A stretch of DNA of 32,275 bases from DAOTVS01 sp034436375 (lineage in GTDB: Bacteria > Chloroflexota > Anaerolineae > SpSt-313), in assembly GCA_034436375.1 (NCBI GenBank), contig DAOTVS010000248.1, positions 1 through 32,275 on the forward strand. Reading direction: 5' to 3'. A program made the translations under genes and the position numbers. Positions within the stretch are counted from its first letter, which is position 1, and each line of letters starts with the position of its first letter. The notes beneath the pieces are model-generated. The model ran no database searches, was not told the DNA's origin, and saw only the letters and a program-made list of their open reading frames with translations. Shown in pieces: positions 1-7,120 of this stretch.

Positions 1-290
1 CCTGCAACCCCGCAGCAGGTCGGCGGCCTGAAAAGCGCCTGCGCAAGCTGGCGCACGAGCTTGGGCTGGCTGTCACGGGCGGCTCCGACACCCATGGCGT
101 GCTGGCCACCATCGGCGCCGCCTATACGGCTTTCCCCGGCAGCACGCGTGAGGATTTTATCCGGGCTTTGCTCACTGGCACTACGGATGCAGGCTGGAGC
201 CCCCCCATCCGCATCCCTATCGCGACCATTGCGCGCCAAATCGTCCAGGCCTGGTTCGTCCGCCCCGGCCTGCTGCAGAGAACGCGCTGA
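1..290 (+). CDS. PHP-domain metal-dependent phosphoesterase, C-terminal fragment
   Basis: The frame is open from base 3 to a TGA at 288-290, so the gene starts upstream of the window and only about 95 residues are visible. They contain GGSDTHG, followed by IGAAYTAFPG and then a Thr/Arg/Glu-rich helix. In PHP-domain proteins (PHP-associated domain, trpH-like) the GSD.H element supplies metal ligands, and a similar G.YTxFPG stretch follows. Most of the metal site lies in the missing N-terminal part. PHP proteins hydrolyse phosphoester substrates that differ between subfamilies; this fragment cannot show which. A consensus promoter begins 8 nt downstream, so the next gene is probably a separate transcription unit. 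Confidence 0.72.
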   Translation, partial: CNPAAGRRPEKRLRKLAHELGLAVTGGSDTHGVLATIGAAYTAFPGSTREDFIRALLTGTTDAGWSPPIRIPIATIARQIVQAWFVRPGLLQRTR

Positions 291-297
291 GTTACCA

Positions 298-326
298 TTG
301 ACGATCGTGCACAAATGAGTTATCAT
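298..326 (+). promoter_or_regulatory. Sigma-70-type promoter of the ammonium-transporter-like gene
   Basis: TTGACG (298-303), a 17-nt spacer and TATCAT (321-326) match the -35/-10 consensus at 5/6 each. Transcription would start near 333, giving a leader of about 23 nt that contains the AGGAGG ribosome site at 346-351. Confidence 0.65.
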
Positions 327-355
327 CCCCCCAATCCAGAGACAGAGGAGGTAGC

Positions 356-1786
356 ATGGGCTCCTTGCGCAAGGGGCTGATCTGGTGCATGGCCCTGGGG
401 CTGGTAGCTCTTTTCCCTGCCACTGTTCTGGCGGCGGATGGCGTTCATCCTGCGGCCTGGCCGAGCTGGCATCTGCAGGCCGCTTTTCTCGGGTTGTTGG
501 CGCCGGCGGCTCTGATGCTGCTGGCGCTGGGCGCTACGCCCGCGGAGCACGCGAGCGATACCGTGGCGGGTGCGCTCTCGGCCCTGGTGGCGGGTGTAGT
601 GGCCTACTGTATCTGCGGTTTCGCCTTCCAATTCGGCGGCATTGCCCTGCGTGAGAATTGGCCGGGGTTGCACGGGTTGGCCGCCGAGTGGTCGCCGATC
701 GATCCCAGCCTGGGTTGGGGGTGGGGCGCCATCGGTCTGCGCGGATTCTTTCTGCTGGGCCCGGCGGCCACACCCGATGGCTATGCCCTGGCGGCGGTGC
801 AATTGCCGGCGGTGGCGGTGGCCATTCTGGTGCCGGTTTTGGCCCTGGCCCGCCGGGTAGGGCGGCCTATCCTCCTGGCAGTGGCGGCCCTGGTTGGCGG
901 GGTCCTCTACCCACTAGTGGGTAACTGGGTGTGGGGTGGCGGGTGGCTAGCTCTGCTGGGCGGCAATGCTGGGCTGGGGCACGGTTTTGTGGACCTGGGC
1001 GGCTCAGCCACGCTGAACCTGCTTGGGGCGGGCGTGGCTCTGTGCGGAATTCTGCTCCTGGAGCATCGTGTGGCGCCGGCGAAGCGACGCCAGGCCATCG
1101 AGCTGCCGCCGGTGCACTTTCCTCTCGTTATGCTCATAGGCTCGCTGCTGGCCCCTATCGGTTGGGTGAGCATGGTGCTGGCCAACCCGCTTGTACCGGG
1201 CGACATGCCGGTGGGCCTGGTGGCGTTGAACCTCGTGTTGGCGGCGCTGGGGGGCGCTGCGCCGGGGCTTTTTTATTCGTGGCTTGCTACCGGCCGCGCT
1301 GATGCTCTGCTGGCCGCACGCGGCATGATCGCCGGGCTCGCCGCTGCGAGCGCGAGCTGCGCTTTTGTGCCTCCCTGGGCGGCGCTGTTGGTGGGGCTGC
1401 TGGCCGGCCTGCTGCTGCCGCTGGTGCTCTACGCCGTGGAGCACCGTCTGCACTGGCATGACCCCAATGCCATCCTCTCGACCCATGGCCTGCCCGGCCT
1501 GCTGGGTGTGCTGTGGCTGGCCTTTGCGGCCGATGGACGCTGGGGGGTAGGCTGGAACGGGATCGGCGAATGGGGCGTCAGCGGTTGGCTGGCAGGGCCA
1601 GGCAGCGCGGCCGATGCGCCCGGGCAGCTCCTGGCCCAGTTGGCCGGTGTAGGCAGCATTCTGCTTTTGGCTGTGCTGGGCTCCGGCATCCTCTTTGGCG
1701 TGGTGCGCATCCGCCGGGGCCTGACTGCACTGCGCGAGGCGCCCCAGCCGGGCCGTGCGCGCCGCGCGCGTAGACGGGCAACCTGA
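356..1786 (+). CDS. Divergent ammonium transporter (Amt/Mep/Rh-like) membrane protein
   Basis: A 476-residue, highly hydrophobic protein with a signal-peptide-like N-terminus (cleavage plausible after about residue 27) and roughly eleven hydrophobic segments, the size of AmtB-type ammonium channels. Family landmarks are YPLVGNWVWGGGWLALLG (residues 185-202), the VDLGG element with Asp213 (AmtB Asp160 position), RGMIAGLAAASASCAFVPPW (322-341) and STHGLPGLLG (375-384) with His377 (second pore His). The residue aligned with the first pore histidine (AmtB His168) is Asn221, and the usual WFGFNGGS segment is poorly conserved. It may therefore conduct differently, carry another substrate or act as a sensor. 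No GlnK-type PII gene is adjacent. The start is fixed by AGGAGG 4 nt before the ATG. Its stop is 4 nt from the stop of the convergent phosphoribosyltransferase gene. Confidence 0.8.
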   Translation: MGSLRKGLIWCMALGLVALFPATVLAADGVHPAAWPSWHLQAAFLGLLAPAALMLLALGATPAEHASDTVAGALSALVAGVVAYCICGFAFQFGGIALRENWPGLHGLAAEWSPIDPSLGWGWGAIGLRGFFLLGPAATPDGYALAAVQLPAVAVAILVPVLALARRVGRPILLAVAALVGGVLYPLVGNWVWGGGWLALLGGNAGLGHGFVDLGGSATLNLLGAGVALCGILLLEHRVAPAKRRQAIELPPVHFPLVMLIGSLLAPIGWVSMVLANPLVPGDMPVGLVALNLVLAALGGAAPGLFYSWLATGRADALLAARGMIAGLAAASASCAFVPPWAALLVGLLAGLLLPLVLYAVEHRLHWHDPNAILSTHGLPGLLGVLWLAFAADGRWGVGWNGIGEWGVSGWLAGPGSAADAPGQLLAQLAGVGSILLLAVLGSGILFGVVRIRRGLTALREAPQPGRARRARRRAT

Positions 1787-1790
1787 CCGG

Positions 1791-2450
1791 TTATGCCTGC
1801 ACTGGTTTTTGCCGGGCGTACTCGTTGAGCAGCTCGATTACCTCGGCGTCGGTGGTCTGCTCGAACTGCTCGTAAAAAACGCCCACGGCCCAGAAGGGCT
1901 CGGGTGTCTCCAGCACGACTACCCGGTCCACCTCGCGCTCCAGCAGGGTAATGGTCTCGGGCGGGCCCACCGGCACGGCCAAGATCAGCTCTCGGAGCGG
2001 TTGCCGCCGGAGCGAGCGGATGGCTGCCAGTGTGGTGGCCCCGGTGGCTACACCGTCATCGACCAGCACCACCGTCTTGCCCGCGACCTGCACCGGGGGG
2101 CGGTTATTGCGGTAGGCGCGCAGGCGGCGCTCGATCTCAGCCTGCTCGCGCGCCGTGGCCGTCTCGATATATTGCTCGCTGACCCCCAGGCGCTCCACCA
2201 GGTCGTTATCCAGCACCAGTGCGCCGTCGGCTGTCACCGCACCGATGGCCAGCTCGGGGTTCCCCGGCGCCGGGATTTTGCGCGCGATGATCACATCGAG
2301 GGGGGCATCGAGGGCGCGCGCGACCTGGGCGCCGACGACCACCCCACCCCGCGGCACGGCCAGGACCAGCAGGTCAGCGCGCCCTTTGAGGAACGAAAGT
2401 GCCTCGGCCAGCTGTTTCCCGGCATCTGCACGGTCGTAGAAACGCATCAT
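1791..2450 (-). CDS. Predicted phosphoribosyltransferase (COG1926-like)
   Basis: A 219-residue type I phosphoribosyltransferase-fold protein. The PRPP loop is clear at residues 127-140 (VVLVDDGVATGATT), preceded by VPRGGVVVG at 32-40, a combination seen in the COG1926 group of predicted phosphoribosyltransferases. ARKIPAPGNPELAIGAV at 56-72 is also typical. Members bind PRPP, but their acceptor substrate is generally unknown. AAAGGAGA lies 7 nt before the first of two adjacent ATGs (the second at 2447 is an alternative). It is last in a minus-strand operon, 12 nt after prs, so the enzyme making PRPP and a probable PRPP user are co-transcribed. Cytoplasmic. The fold is secure and the reaction is not known. 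Confidence 0.85.
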   Translation of the reverse strand: MMRFYDRADAGKQLAEALSFLKGRADLLVLAVPRGGVVVGAQVARALDAPLDVIIARKIPAPGNPELAIGAVTADGALVLDNDLVERLGVSEQYIETATAREQAEIERRLRAYRNNRPPVQVAGKTVVLVDDGVATGATTLAAIRSLRRQPLRELILAVPVGPPETITLLEREVDRVVVLETPEPFWAVGVFYEQFEQTTDAEVIELLNEYARQKPVQA

Positions 2451-2462
2451 GAGGCATCTCCT

Positions 2463-3431
2463 TTAAATCACTGGCGGACCGGCCATAAGCTCTGCCTCTG
2501 TCACTCTCGCCCCATGGATACGGTCGATGGCCTCAGCGAAGAGTGAGGCCACGTTGACTACCTCCAGGCGCTCACGGGGCTCGACGGGGATCGTGTTGGT
2601 GACGACCACGCGCTGAATCAGTGAGGCGAGGAGGGCGTCGATGGCCCCGGGTGCGAACACGCCATGTACCGCACACGCCGAAACGCTGATAGCGCCGCTC
2701 TCGAGCGCCAGGCTGGCGGCGTGCAGCAACGTCCCACCGGTCGAGATCATGTCGTCCACGAGGATCACATGTTTCCCCCGCACATCGCCGGCCAGCGCTG
2801 ACGGTCCGACTTCATCCGGCCGTGGGCGATCCTTCAGCACAACGGCGATCGGCGCCCCGGGCGCCACCAACCGCTGGAAGGCCTCGGCCCGCTTGACGGC
2901 CCCGACATCGGGCGCCACGATGGCGGTCTGTCTTGGATCGACGCCCTGAAAGGCCCGCGCCAAGAGTGGGATGGCGTGCAGGTGGTCGACGGGCAGGTCA
3001 AAGAAACCCTCGATAGCTTCGGCCGACAGGTCCATGGTTACAATGTGGTCGGCGCCGGCCGCTGTCAGCAGGTTCGCTACCAGCTTGGCCGAAATGGGCT
3101 CCTGAGGCGTTGTCCGCCGCTCTTGGCGCGCATAGCCATAGTAGGGGATCACTGCCGTGCAGCGGTCAGCCCCGGCGCGACGCAGTGCATCCAGCAGGAG
3201 CAGCAGTTCCATCAGGTGCTCGTTGACCGGCGGTGAAGTGGGTTGAATAGCGAAAACATCAGCGCCGTGAACATCGTCTTGCACCACCACGCGGGTTTCC
3301 CCGTCGCGGAAGCTGCCGATGGTCGCGGCGCTCAGCGTTGTTTCAAAGTAGCGGGCGATGGCGCCCGCGAGCCCAGAGTTGGCATTGCCGGAAAAGAGCC
3401 GCAGGTTTCCGCGTCCATCCGGCTGGAGCAT
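2463..3431 (-). CDS. prs: Ribose-phosphate pyrophosphokinase (PRPP synthetase), variant
   Basis: Makes PRPP and AMP from ribose 5-phosphate and ATP, for nucleotide, His and Trp synthesis. Its 322 residues match the usual class I length. Landmarks are GSFRDGETRV (39-48), IQPTSPPVNEHLMELL (62-77), PYYGYARQERR (96-106), EPISAKLVANLLTAAGAD (111-128), EGFFDLPVDHL (141-151) and the ribose-phosphate loop VILVDDMISTGGTLLHA (222-238). The flexible loop keeps Lys200 and Arg202. In the normally DLHAxQIQGFF segment the His is Ser136 (codon TCG, 3026-3024), and the Gln-Ile-Gln becomes Ala-Ile-Glu. This His is close to ATP in characterised enzymes, so activity could be altered or the protein could be a divergent paralogue. 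The start is supported by GGGAGGGG, located in the last codons of thpR; the intergenic gap is 3 nt. Confidence 0.88.
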   Translation of the reverse strand: MLQPDGRGNLRLFSGNANSGLAGAIARYFETTLSAATIGSFRDGETRVVVQDDVHGADVFAIQPTSPPVNEHLMELLLLLDALRRAGADRCTAVIPYYGYARQERRTTPQEPISAKLVANLLTAAGADHIVTMDLSAEAIEGFFDLPVDHLHAIPLLARAFQGVDPRQTAIVAPDVGAVKRAEAFQRLVAPGAPIAVVLKDRPRPDEVGPSALAGDVRGKHVILVDDMISTGGTLLHAASLALESGAISVSACAVHGVFAPGAIDALLASLIQRVVVTNTIPVEPRERLEVVNVASLFAEAIDRIHGARVTEAELMAGPPVI

Positions 3432-3434
3432 GGT

Positions 3435-4028
3435 TTACCCCTCCCGCGGCTGCAGGGGCAATGGACTGGCGCTCAGGCGGGTGTAGATGGCGCCCGCCGG
3501 CTGCAGCACGCTTTGCATCAAGCTGACCTCGCGCACGCGCATGGTCGCAAGGGTCCCCACGTTCTGCTGCTTCACCCAGGCTCCCAGTTCGGCCCGCTCG
3601 TGGTTTTGCGCCATATCGCGCACGCGGGCCAGGGTAAGGTGGGGCGTAAAGCCACGGCCCTCGGGCTTGAAGCCCAGGCGCGCGAGTTCGCGCTCCAGGG
3701 CTGCCTGCAGGCTTGCCAGCGCGCCTGAGGGTTCCTCTATGCCCACCCAGATCACGCGCGCTCGCGTCGCATTGGGGAAGCAGCCCAGCCCGGCAACGGC
3801 GATCTCAAAGGGCGCCGTGCCGGCGCTGGCCATTTTGATGGCCTGGGCAATCTCGGGCACCCGCTCAGCTGGCACATCGCCCAGGAATTTGAGCGTCAGG
3901 TGGATGCACTCTGGCGCAACCCAGCGGCCCAGGCGTCCCAGCGGCGCCTGCTTCAGACGGCGCTCCAGCTGGCCCAGGGCCTCCTGAATGCCGGCATCCA
4001 GCTCAATCGCGACAAAAGATCGGATCAT
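3435..4028 (-). CDS. thpR: RNA 2',3'-cyclic phosphodiesterase (ThpR/LigT)
   Basis: A 2H-phosphoesterase of 197 residues, the family length. The two catalytic HxTx motifs are HLTL at 43-46 and HLTL at 130-133. MIRSFVAIEL is a typical family start and LKFLGDVP follows the first motif. The family opens 2',3'-cyclic phosphate RNA ends and was first named for reversible 2'-5' RNA ligation. The start at 4028 was chosen because the family begins a few residues before F-V/I-A-I-E-L; in-frame ATGs at 4034 and 4064 are possible, and none has a strong ribosome site. It leads the operon thpR-prs-phosphoribosyltransferase, with 3 nt to prs. The shared theme could be ribose phosphate and RNA-end metabolism, which is inference. 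Confidence 0.88.
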   Translation of the reverse strand: MIRSFVAIELDAGIQEALGQLERRLKQAPLGRLGRWVAPECIHLTLKFLGDVPAERVPEIAQAIKMASAGTAPFEIAVAGLGCFPNATRARVIWVGIEEPSGALASLQAALERELARLGFKPEGRGFTPHLTLARVRDMAQNHERAELGAWVKQQNVGTLATMRVREVSLMQSVLQPAGAIYTRLSASPLPLQPREG

Positions 4029-4125
4029 TTCCATACTGACTAAAACCCATTCTTGTATATGCATGGGCGGTCTTCACCGCCGAGGCTACAGAGAACACGG
4101 AGAGCCTTCTGTGGAAGGATCCCCT

Positions 4126-4212
4126 AACCACCAAGTCACAAAACCACGAAGATGCACAAAGGTTAAGGAGTATTCTTTGTGGTTCTTTGTGTCTTGGTGT
4201 CTTTGTGGTTGG
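4126..4212. repeat. Inverted repeat with tandem-unit arms (CACAAAG/CACGAAG type)
   Basis: The left arm at 4126-4162 is a purine-rich run of short units such as ACCACCAAG, CACAAAACCACGAAG and TGCACAAAG. The right arm at 4175-4212 is its approximate reverse complement (CTTTGTGGTTCTTTGTGTC and TTGGTGTCTTTGTGGTTGG). The loop is about 12 nt. It lies between the start of thpR and the end of the amidohydrolase gene. A related CGCAGAG-like run is visible at 4070-4105. One of five such elements in this window. Confidence 0.7.
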
Positions 4213-4225
4213 CAGGCTCTGTCTA

Positions 4226-5074
4226 TTATGGGCAACTGCTCAGGCCGAACACCTGCGCCGCGTTGCCGCCGACCAGCTTCCCCAGTTCCCTATCAGCGAT
4301 TCCCGTGCCTCGCACACGCTCCAGGAGCCGCTTCGGCCCCAACAAGGGATAATCGGTGCCGAAGAGGATCTTGTGGCTGGCCATGAGCACGGCCACGTTG
4401 AATATGGCGTCATCATAGAGCAACGGCGAGGCGGCCGTATCATAGTACACGCGCGCCAATGCCCGCCGGACCTCCGGCATCAGCTCGTAGAAGAACAGCC
4501 CCCCTCCCCAGTGCGCCAGGACAATCGTCGTCTGGGGAAAGCGCTCGGCCAGGTGCACCGCCGAGGCCAGCGATGGACAGCCCTTGCCAGGATAGTCATG
4601 CCCTACCGGCTCACTGGCATGGGTCAGCACTGGCCAGGAGAGCGCCTGCGCCGCCTCCATCACCGGCGCCAGCAGGTCTACGTCATCGAGCGTGCACTGC
4701 TGACCGTCGGGCATCAGCTCGCCGATGCCGTGGAAAGCGCCGGTACTCGCCGCGCGTGCGACTTCAGCCTCGGCCCCCGGCACAGCCGGGTTTACGACGG
4801 CCGACCCCATGAGCCGCCCAGGATAGGTGCGCACCGCCTCGCACACATAGTCATTGCTCACACGGCAGAGCCCCGGATCACGCCAGCCAAAGCCGAAGGT
4901 CAGGGCACAATCGACCCCGGCTGCATCCATGGCGGTGATAAGCTGCTCGGCGGTCGCCATTTTCGCTTTGGGGTTGGCATAAAGGCAGCCGAACCAGGGC
5001 TCGCTGGCCAGGAGCTGCTCCCGCCGGGCGATGAGCTCCGGCGGAAAAATGTGGGTGTGAGAGTCCAGGATCAT
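4226..5074 (-). CDS. Amidohydrolase family 2 (TIM-barrel metal-dependent hydrolase)
   Basis: A 282-residue member of the amidohydrolase_2 family. It opens with MILDSHTHIFPPEL (metal-binding HxH). It also has VLTHASEPVGHD (His ligand after strand 5), IVLAHWGGG and KILFGTDYPLLGPKRLLE near the C-terminus (the catalytic Asp after strand 8). It ends with the usual NAAQVFGL. Family members hydrolyse or decarboxylate small cyclic substrates; specificity cannot be read here. The frame is open upstream to 5356, but the family start motif and a promoter ending 6 nt before this ATG fix the start at 5074. The frame upstream overlaps the divergent nitroreductase gene and is not expected to be translated. 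There is no ribosome site, consistent with a leaderless mRNA. Confidence 0.87.
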   Translation of the reverse strand: MILDSHTHIFPPELIARREQLLASEPWFGCLYANPKAKMATAEQLITAMDAAGVDCALTFGFGWRDPGLCRVSNDYVCEAVRTYPGRLMGSAVVNPAVPGAEAEVARAASTGAFHGIGELMPDGQQCTLDDVDLLAPVMEAAQALSWPVLTHASEPVGHDYPGKGCPSLASAVHLAERFPQTTIVLAHWGGGLFFYELMPEVRRALARVYYDTAASPLLYDDAIFNVAVLMASHKILFGTDYPLLGPKRLLERVRGTGIADRELGKLVGGNAAQVFGLSSCP

Positions 5075-5080
5075 ATTCGT

Positions 5081-5109
5081 ATTGTCCCACAGCGGCGGGC
5101 AAAAGTCAA
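5081..5109 (-). promoter_or_regulatory. Promoter giving a predicted leaderless amidohydrolase mRNA
   Basis: On the minus strand: TTGACT (5109-5104), a 17-nt spacer, GACAAT (5086-5081), then 6 nt and the ATG at 5074. The expected transcription start falls on or next to the start codon. Confidence 0.6.
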
Positions 5110-5221
5110 GGAATTTGCCGGGGCGCCCGCTCATTGCCCGCCTGAGGACTTTGACAGCGGATACAAGATGCCGCAAGATAGGGGCCATCGCCCAATCGGT
5201 TGTACAGGCCAAGGAGGGGAT

Positions 5222-6037
5222 ATGAGCATGAAGATCGGGCTTGCCAGCACCTTGCATAGCCTCATCCGGTTGTTGCGGGGCCGGCCACAGGCGCCCGCTT
5301 CTCTGGCTGATAATGCACTGCTGAAGGTGATCCTGAACCGGCGCAGTGTGCGCCAATTCAGTGACCGTGAGATACCGGATGATATCTTGGCGGCGATTCT
5401 GGAGGCCGGGCGGCTGGCCCCATCAACCGTGAATCTGCAGACCTGGTCGTTTGCAGTGTTCACGGCCGAGCGCTGGCGGCAGGTGTTTGGACAGTCCATA
5501 CCCTTCCGAGGCAACCGCGCTGTGATCGTCATTGGGGATACTTTCCGGGCACGGCAGGTGCTGGACGTTTTCCCCTACAGTCCGCTGATCGAGTATACGG
5601 TGGCCGTGATGAATGCTTCCCTGGCGGCGATGAACATGAATATCGCTGCCGAGGCGTTGGGAGTCTCCTCGGTCATGCTCTCCGAAACCGGGCGAAGCGG
5701 CCTGCTGGATACCCGCTACCTGGCGGAGAAACTGGCCCTGCCCGAGGGCACCTACCCCTTGCTGACCCTCGTCCTGGGCTATGCCAGGGGACCGTACCCC
5801 CCTATGCCGCCGAAACTGCCCGCGCAGCAGATCTTCTTCACAGGCGCGTATGGCTCGCCGGACCGCGCGATTCTGCAGGACTGGCTGGCGCAGATGATCG
5901 CCGGGTACAAGGCCAGCCATCCTCTATCCTCGTTTGAGCGGCAGGTCCAGGTCTACCGGAGCAAGATTGGCCAGGCCGAGGCTGACCTGCGGAAGAGGGT
6001 ATTCTATCGGGGCGATTACCCCCAACCGGGCCACTGA
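5222..6037 (+). CDS. Nitroreductase family FMN-dependent oxidoreductase
   Basis: A 271-residue protein. Residues 40-46 (RRSVRQF) followed by REIPDD form the family FMN-binding start, and APSTVNLQTWSF (66-77) is the usual second flavin segment. LAAMNMNIAAEALGVSSVML (middle) and LLTLVLGYARG (later) complete the fold. A C-terminal tail of about 60 residues rich in charged and aromatic residues extends beyond the core. Such enzymes reduce nitro groups, quinones or other acceptors with NAD(P)H; the substrate is not predictable. AAGGAGGGG (5210-5218) places the start at 5222, with a second in-frame ATG two codons later. A TTGACA lies at 5151-5156 but no good -10 follows, so the promoter is uncertain. 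It is divergent from the amidohydrolase. Confidence 0.85.
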   Translation: MSMKIGLASTLHSLIRLLRGRPQAPASLADNALLKVILNRRSVRQFSDREIPDDILAAILEAGRLAPSTVNLQTWSFAVFTAERWRQVFGQSIPFRGNRAVIVIGDTFRARQVLDVFPYSPLIEYTVAVMNASLAAMNMNIAAEALGVSSVMLSETGRSGLLDTRYLAEKLALPEGTYPLLTLVLGYARGPYPPMPPKLPAQQIFFTGAYGSPDRAILQDWLAQMIAGYKASHPLSSFERQVQVYRSKIGQAEADLRKRVFYRGDYPQPGH

Positions 6038-6114
6038 TCGTGGCGCCGCAGCACCAGCCAGTTGGGTCTCACCGGTAACCCTGTTCTCCCGAGGGCAACG
6101 CTCCACAAGTGTGC

Positions 6115-6144
6115 TTGGACAAAGCCCCCGAATTGCAGTATCAT
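6115..6144 (+). promoter_or_regulatory. Promoter giving a predicted leaderless lipid-kinase mRNA
   Basis: TTGGAC (6115-6120), an 18-nt spacer and TATCAT (6139-6144), followed by 6 nt and ATG at 6151. No ribosome site is present before this ATG. Confidence 0.5.
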
Positions 6145-6150
6145 GAATCC

Positions 6151-7107
6151 ATGAAGGCGTATCTGATCTGGAACCCTGCGGCCGGCCAGCGCGACGTTCG
6201 CCATGGTCTTGAGGAAGCTTGCAAGACCCTCGAGGCTGCGGATTGGACTGTGCGGCTGCGCGAAACAGTCTGCCCTGGTGATGGCACGGACCTGGCCAGA
6301 GAGGCGGTGGCCAATGGCGCCGATGTGGCCATTGCCGCCGGTGGCGACGGCACGGTGAGTGAAGTGGTCAATGGCCTGGTGGGTAGCCAAGTCGCCCTGG
6401 GTGTGCTCCCTGTCGGCACGGGGAACGTCTGGGCGAAGGAGATGGGCTACCCGATATGGGTGCCTCCTAACCGGCACCCCTTGCGCATGGCGGCCCAGGC
6501 CCTGCTCGATGCTTCGGTGCACCGCGTCGATGTAGGGTGCGCGAATGGGCGCCATTTCCTCCTTTGGGCGGGGGCAGGGTTTGATGCCCTGGTTGCCCAT
6601 GAGGTCGAGACCTCGATGATCGAGATGCGGCGGCGAGTGGGCAATGTAACGTATGCCCTCACGGCCCTCAACCTGGCCATGAGCTTTGTCGGCAATCGCT
6701 GCACCGTGGTTGTTGACGGCAAGGTGCGACGCCAGCGGGTGGTGCAGATGATTATCTCCAATGCCCATCTCTATGGCGGGGGGCTGGTGCGGCTGGCGCC
6801 TACGGCCTGCCTGGATGATGGTTACCTCAATGTGCTCCTCTTTCGTGGCCAGGGCACCGCAGCGACCCTGCATCACGTGTTCAGCCTTCTGGCCCAGTCT
6901 CATCTGCGTGACCCGCGGGTCGATTATTACCGTGCGCAGCAGGTGGAAATCTATAGCGAGAAGCCTATGCCTGTGCAGCTGGATGGCGATGCTTACGGTC
7001 AGACCCCCCTGCGGGTGCACGTTGTGCCTCAGGCCCTCAATGTGCTCGTGCCCCCAACGGCCTCGAACACCCTCTTCGCCCGACCGGCCATGGAGTACGT
7101 GCAGTGA
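6151..7107 (+). CDS. Diacylglycerol kinase-like lipid kinase
   Basis: A 318-residue DAGK-catalytic-domain protein. It starts with MKAYLIWNPAAG, the family opening with its NP element. It has the nucleotide motif GGDGTVSEVVNGL (64-76), LPVGTGNVWAKE (86-97), YGGGLVRLAPTACLDDG (208-224) and QLDGDAYG (276-283), the region of the catalytic acid. Soluble or peripherally attached; family members (DgkB, YegS, BmrU) phosphorylate diacylglycerol or related lipids with ATP. The start at 6151 fits the family N-terminus and a promoter ending 6 nt upstream; an in-frame ATG at 6109 lies upstream of the -35 and is unlikely to be used. Its stop is 13 nt before the rsmD start, whose ribosome site overlaps the stop, so the two are probably coupled. 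Confidence 0.88.
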   Translation: MKAYLIWNPAAGQRDVRHGLEEACKTLEAADWTVRLRETVCPGDGTDLAREAVANGADVAIAAGGDGTVSEVVNGLVGSQVALGVLPVGTGNVWAKEMGYPIWVPPNRHPLRMAAQALLDASVHRVDVGCANGRHFLLWAGAGFDALVAHEVETSMIEMRRRVGNVTYALTALNLAMSFVGNRCTVVVDGKVRRQRVVQMIISNAHLYGGGLVRLAPTACLDDGYLNVLLFRGQGTAATLHHVFSLLAQSHLRDPRVDYYRAQQVEIYSEKPMPVQLDGDAYGQTPLRVHVVPQALNVLVPPTASNTLFARPAMEYVQ

Positions 7108-7120
7108 GGGAGGATCGGCA

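Noticed and set aside
1755..2546. Long open frame (+) opposite the phosphoribosyltransferase
   Set aside because: It is antisense to a gene with clear PRPP-loop motifs and has His/Gln/Arg-rich shadow composition.
5151..5180. Nitroreductase promoter
   Set aside because: TTGACA is perfect, but the hexamers 16-18 nt downstream match the -10 poorly, so it is not listed as a feature.
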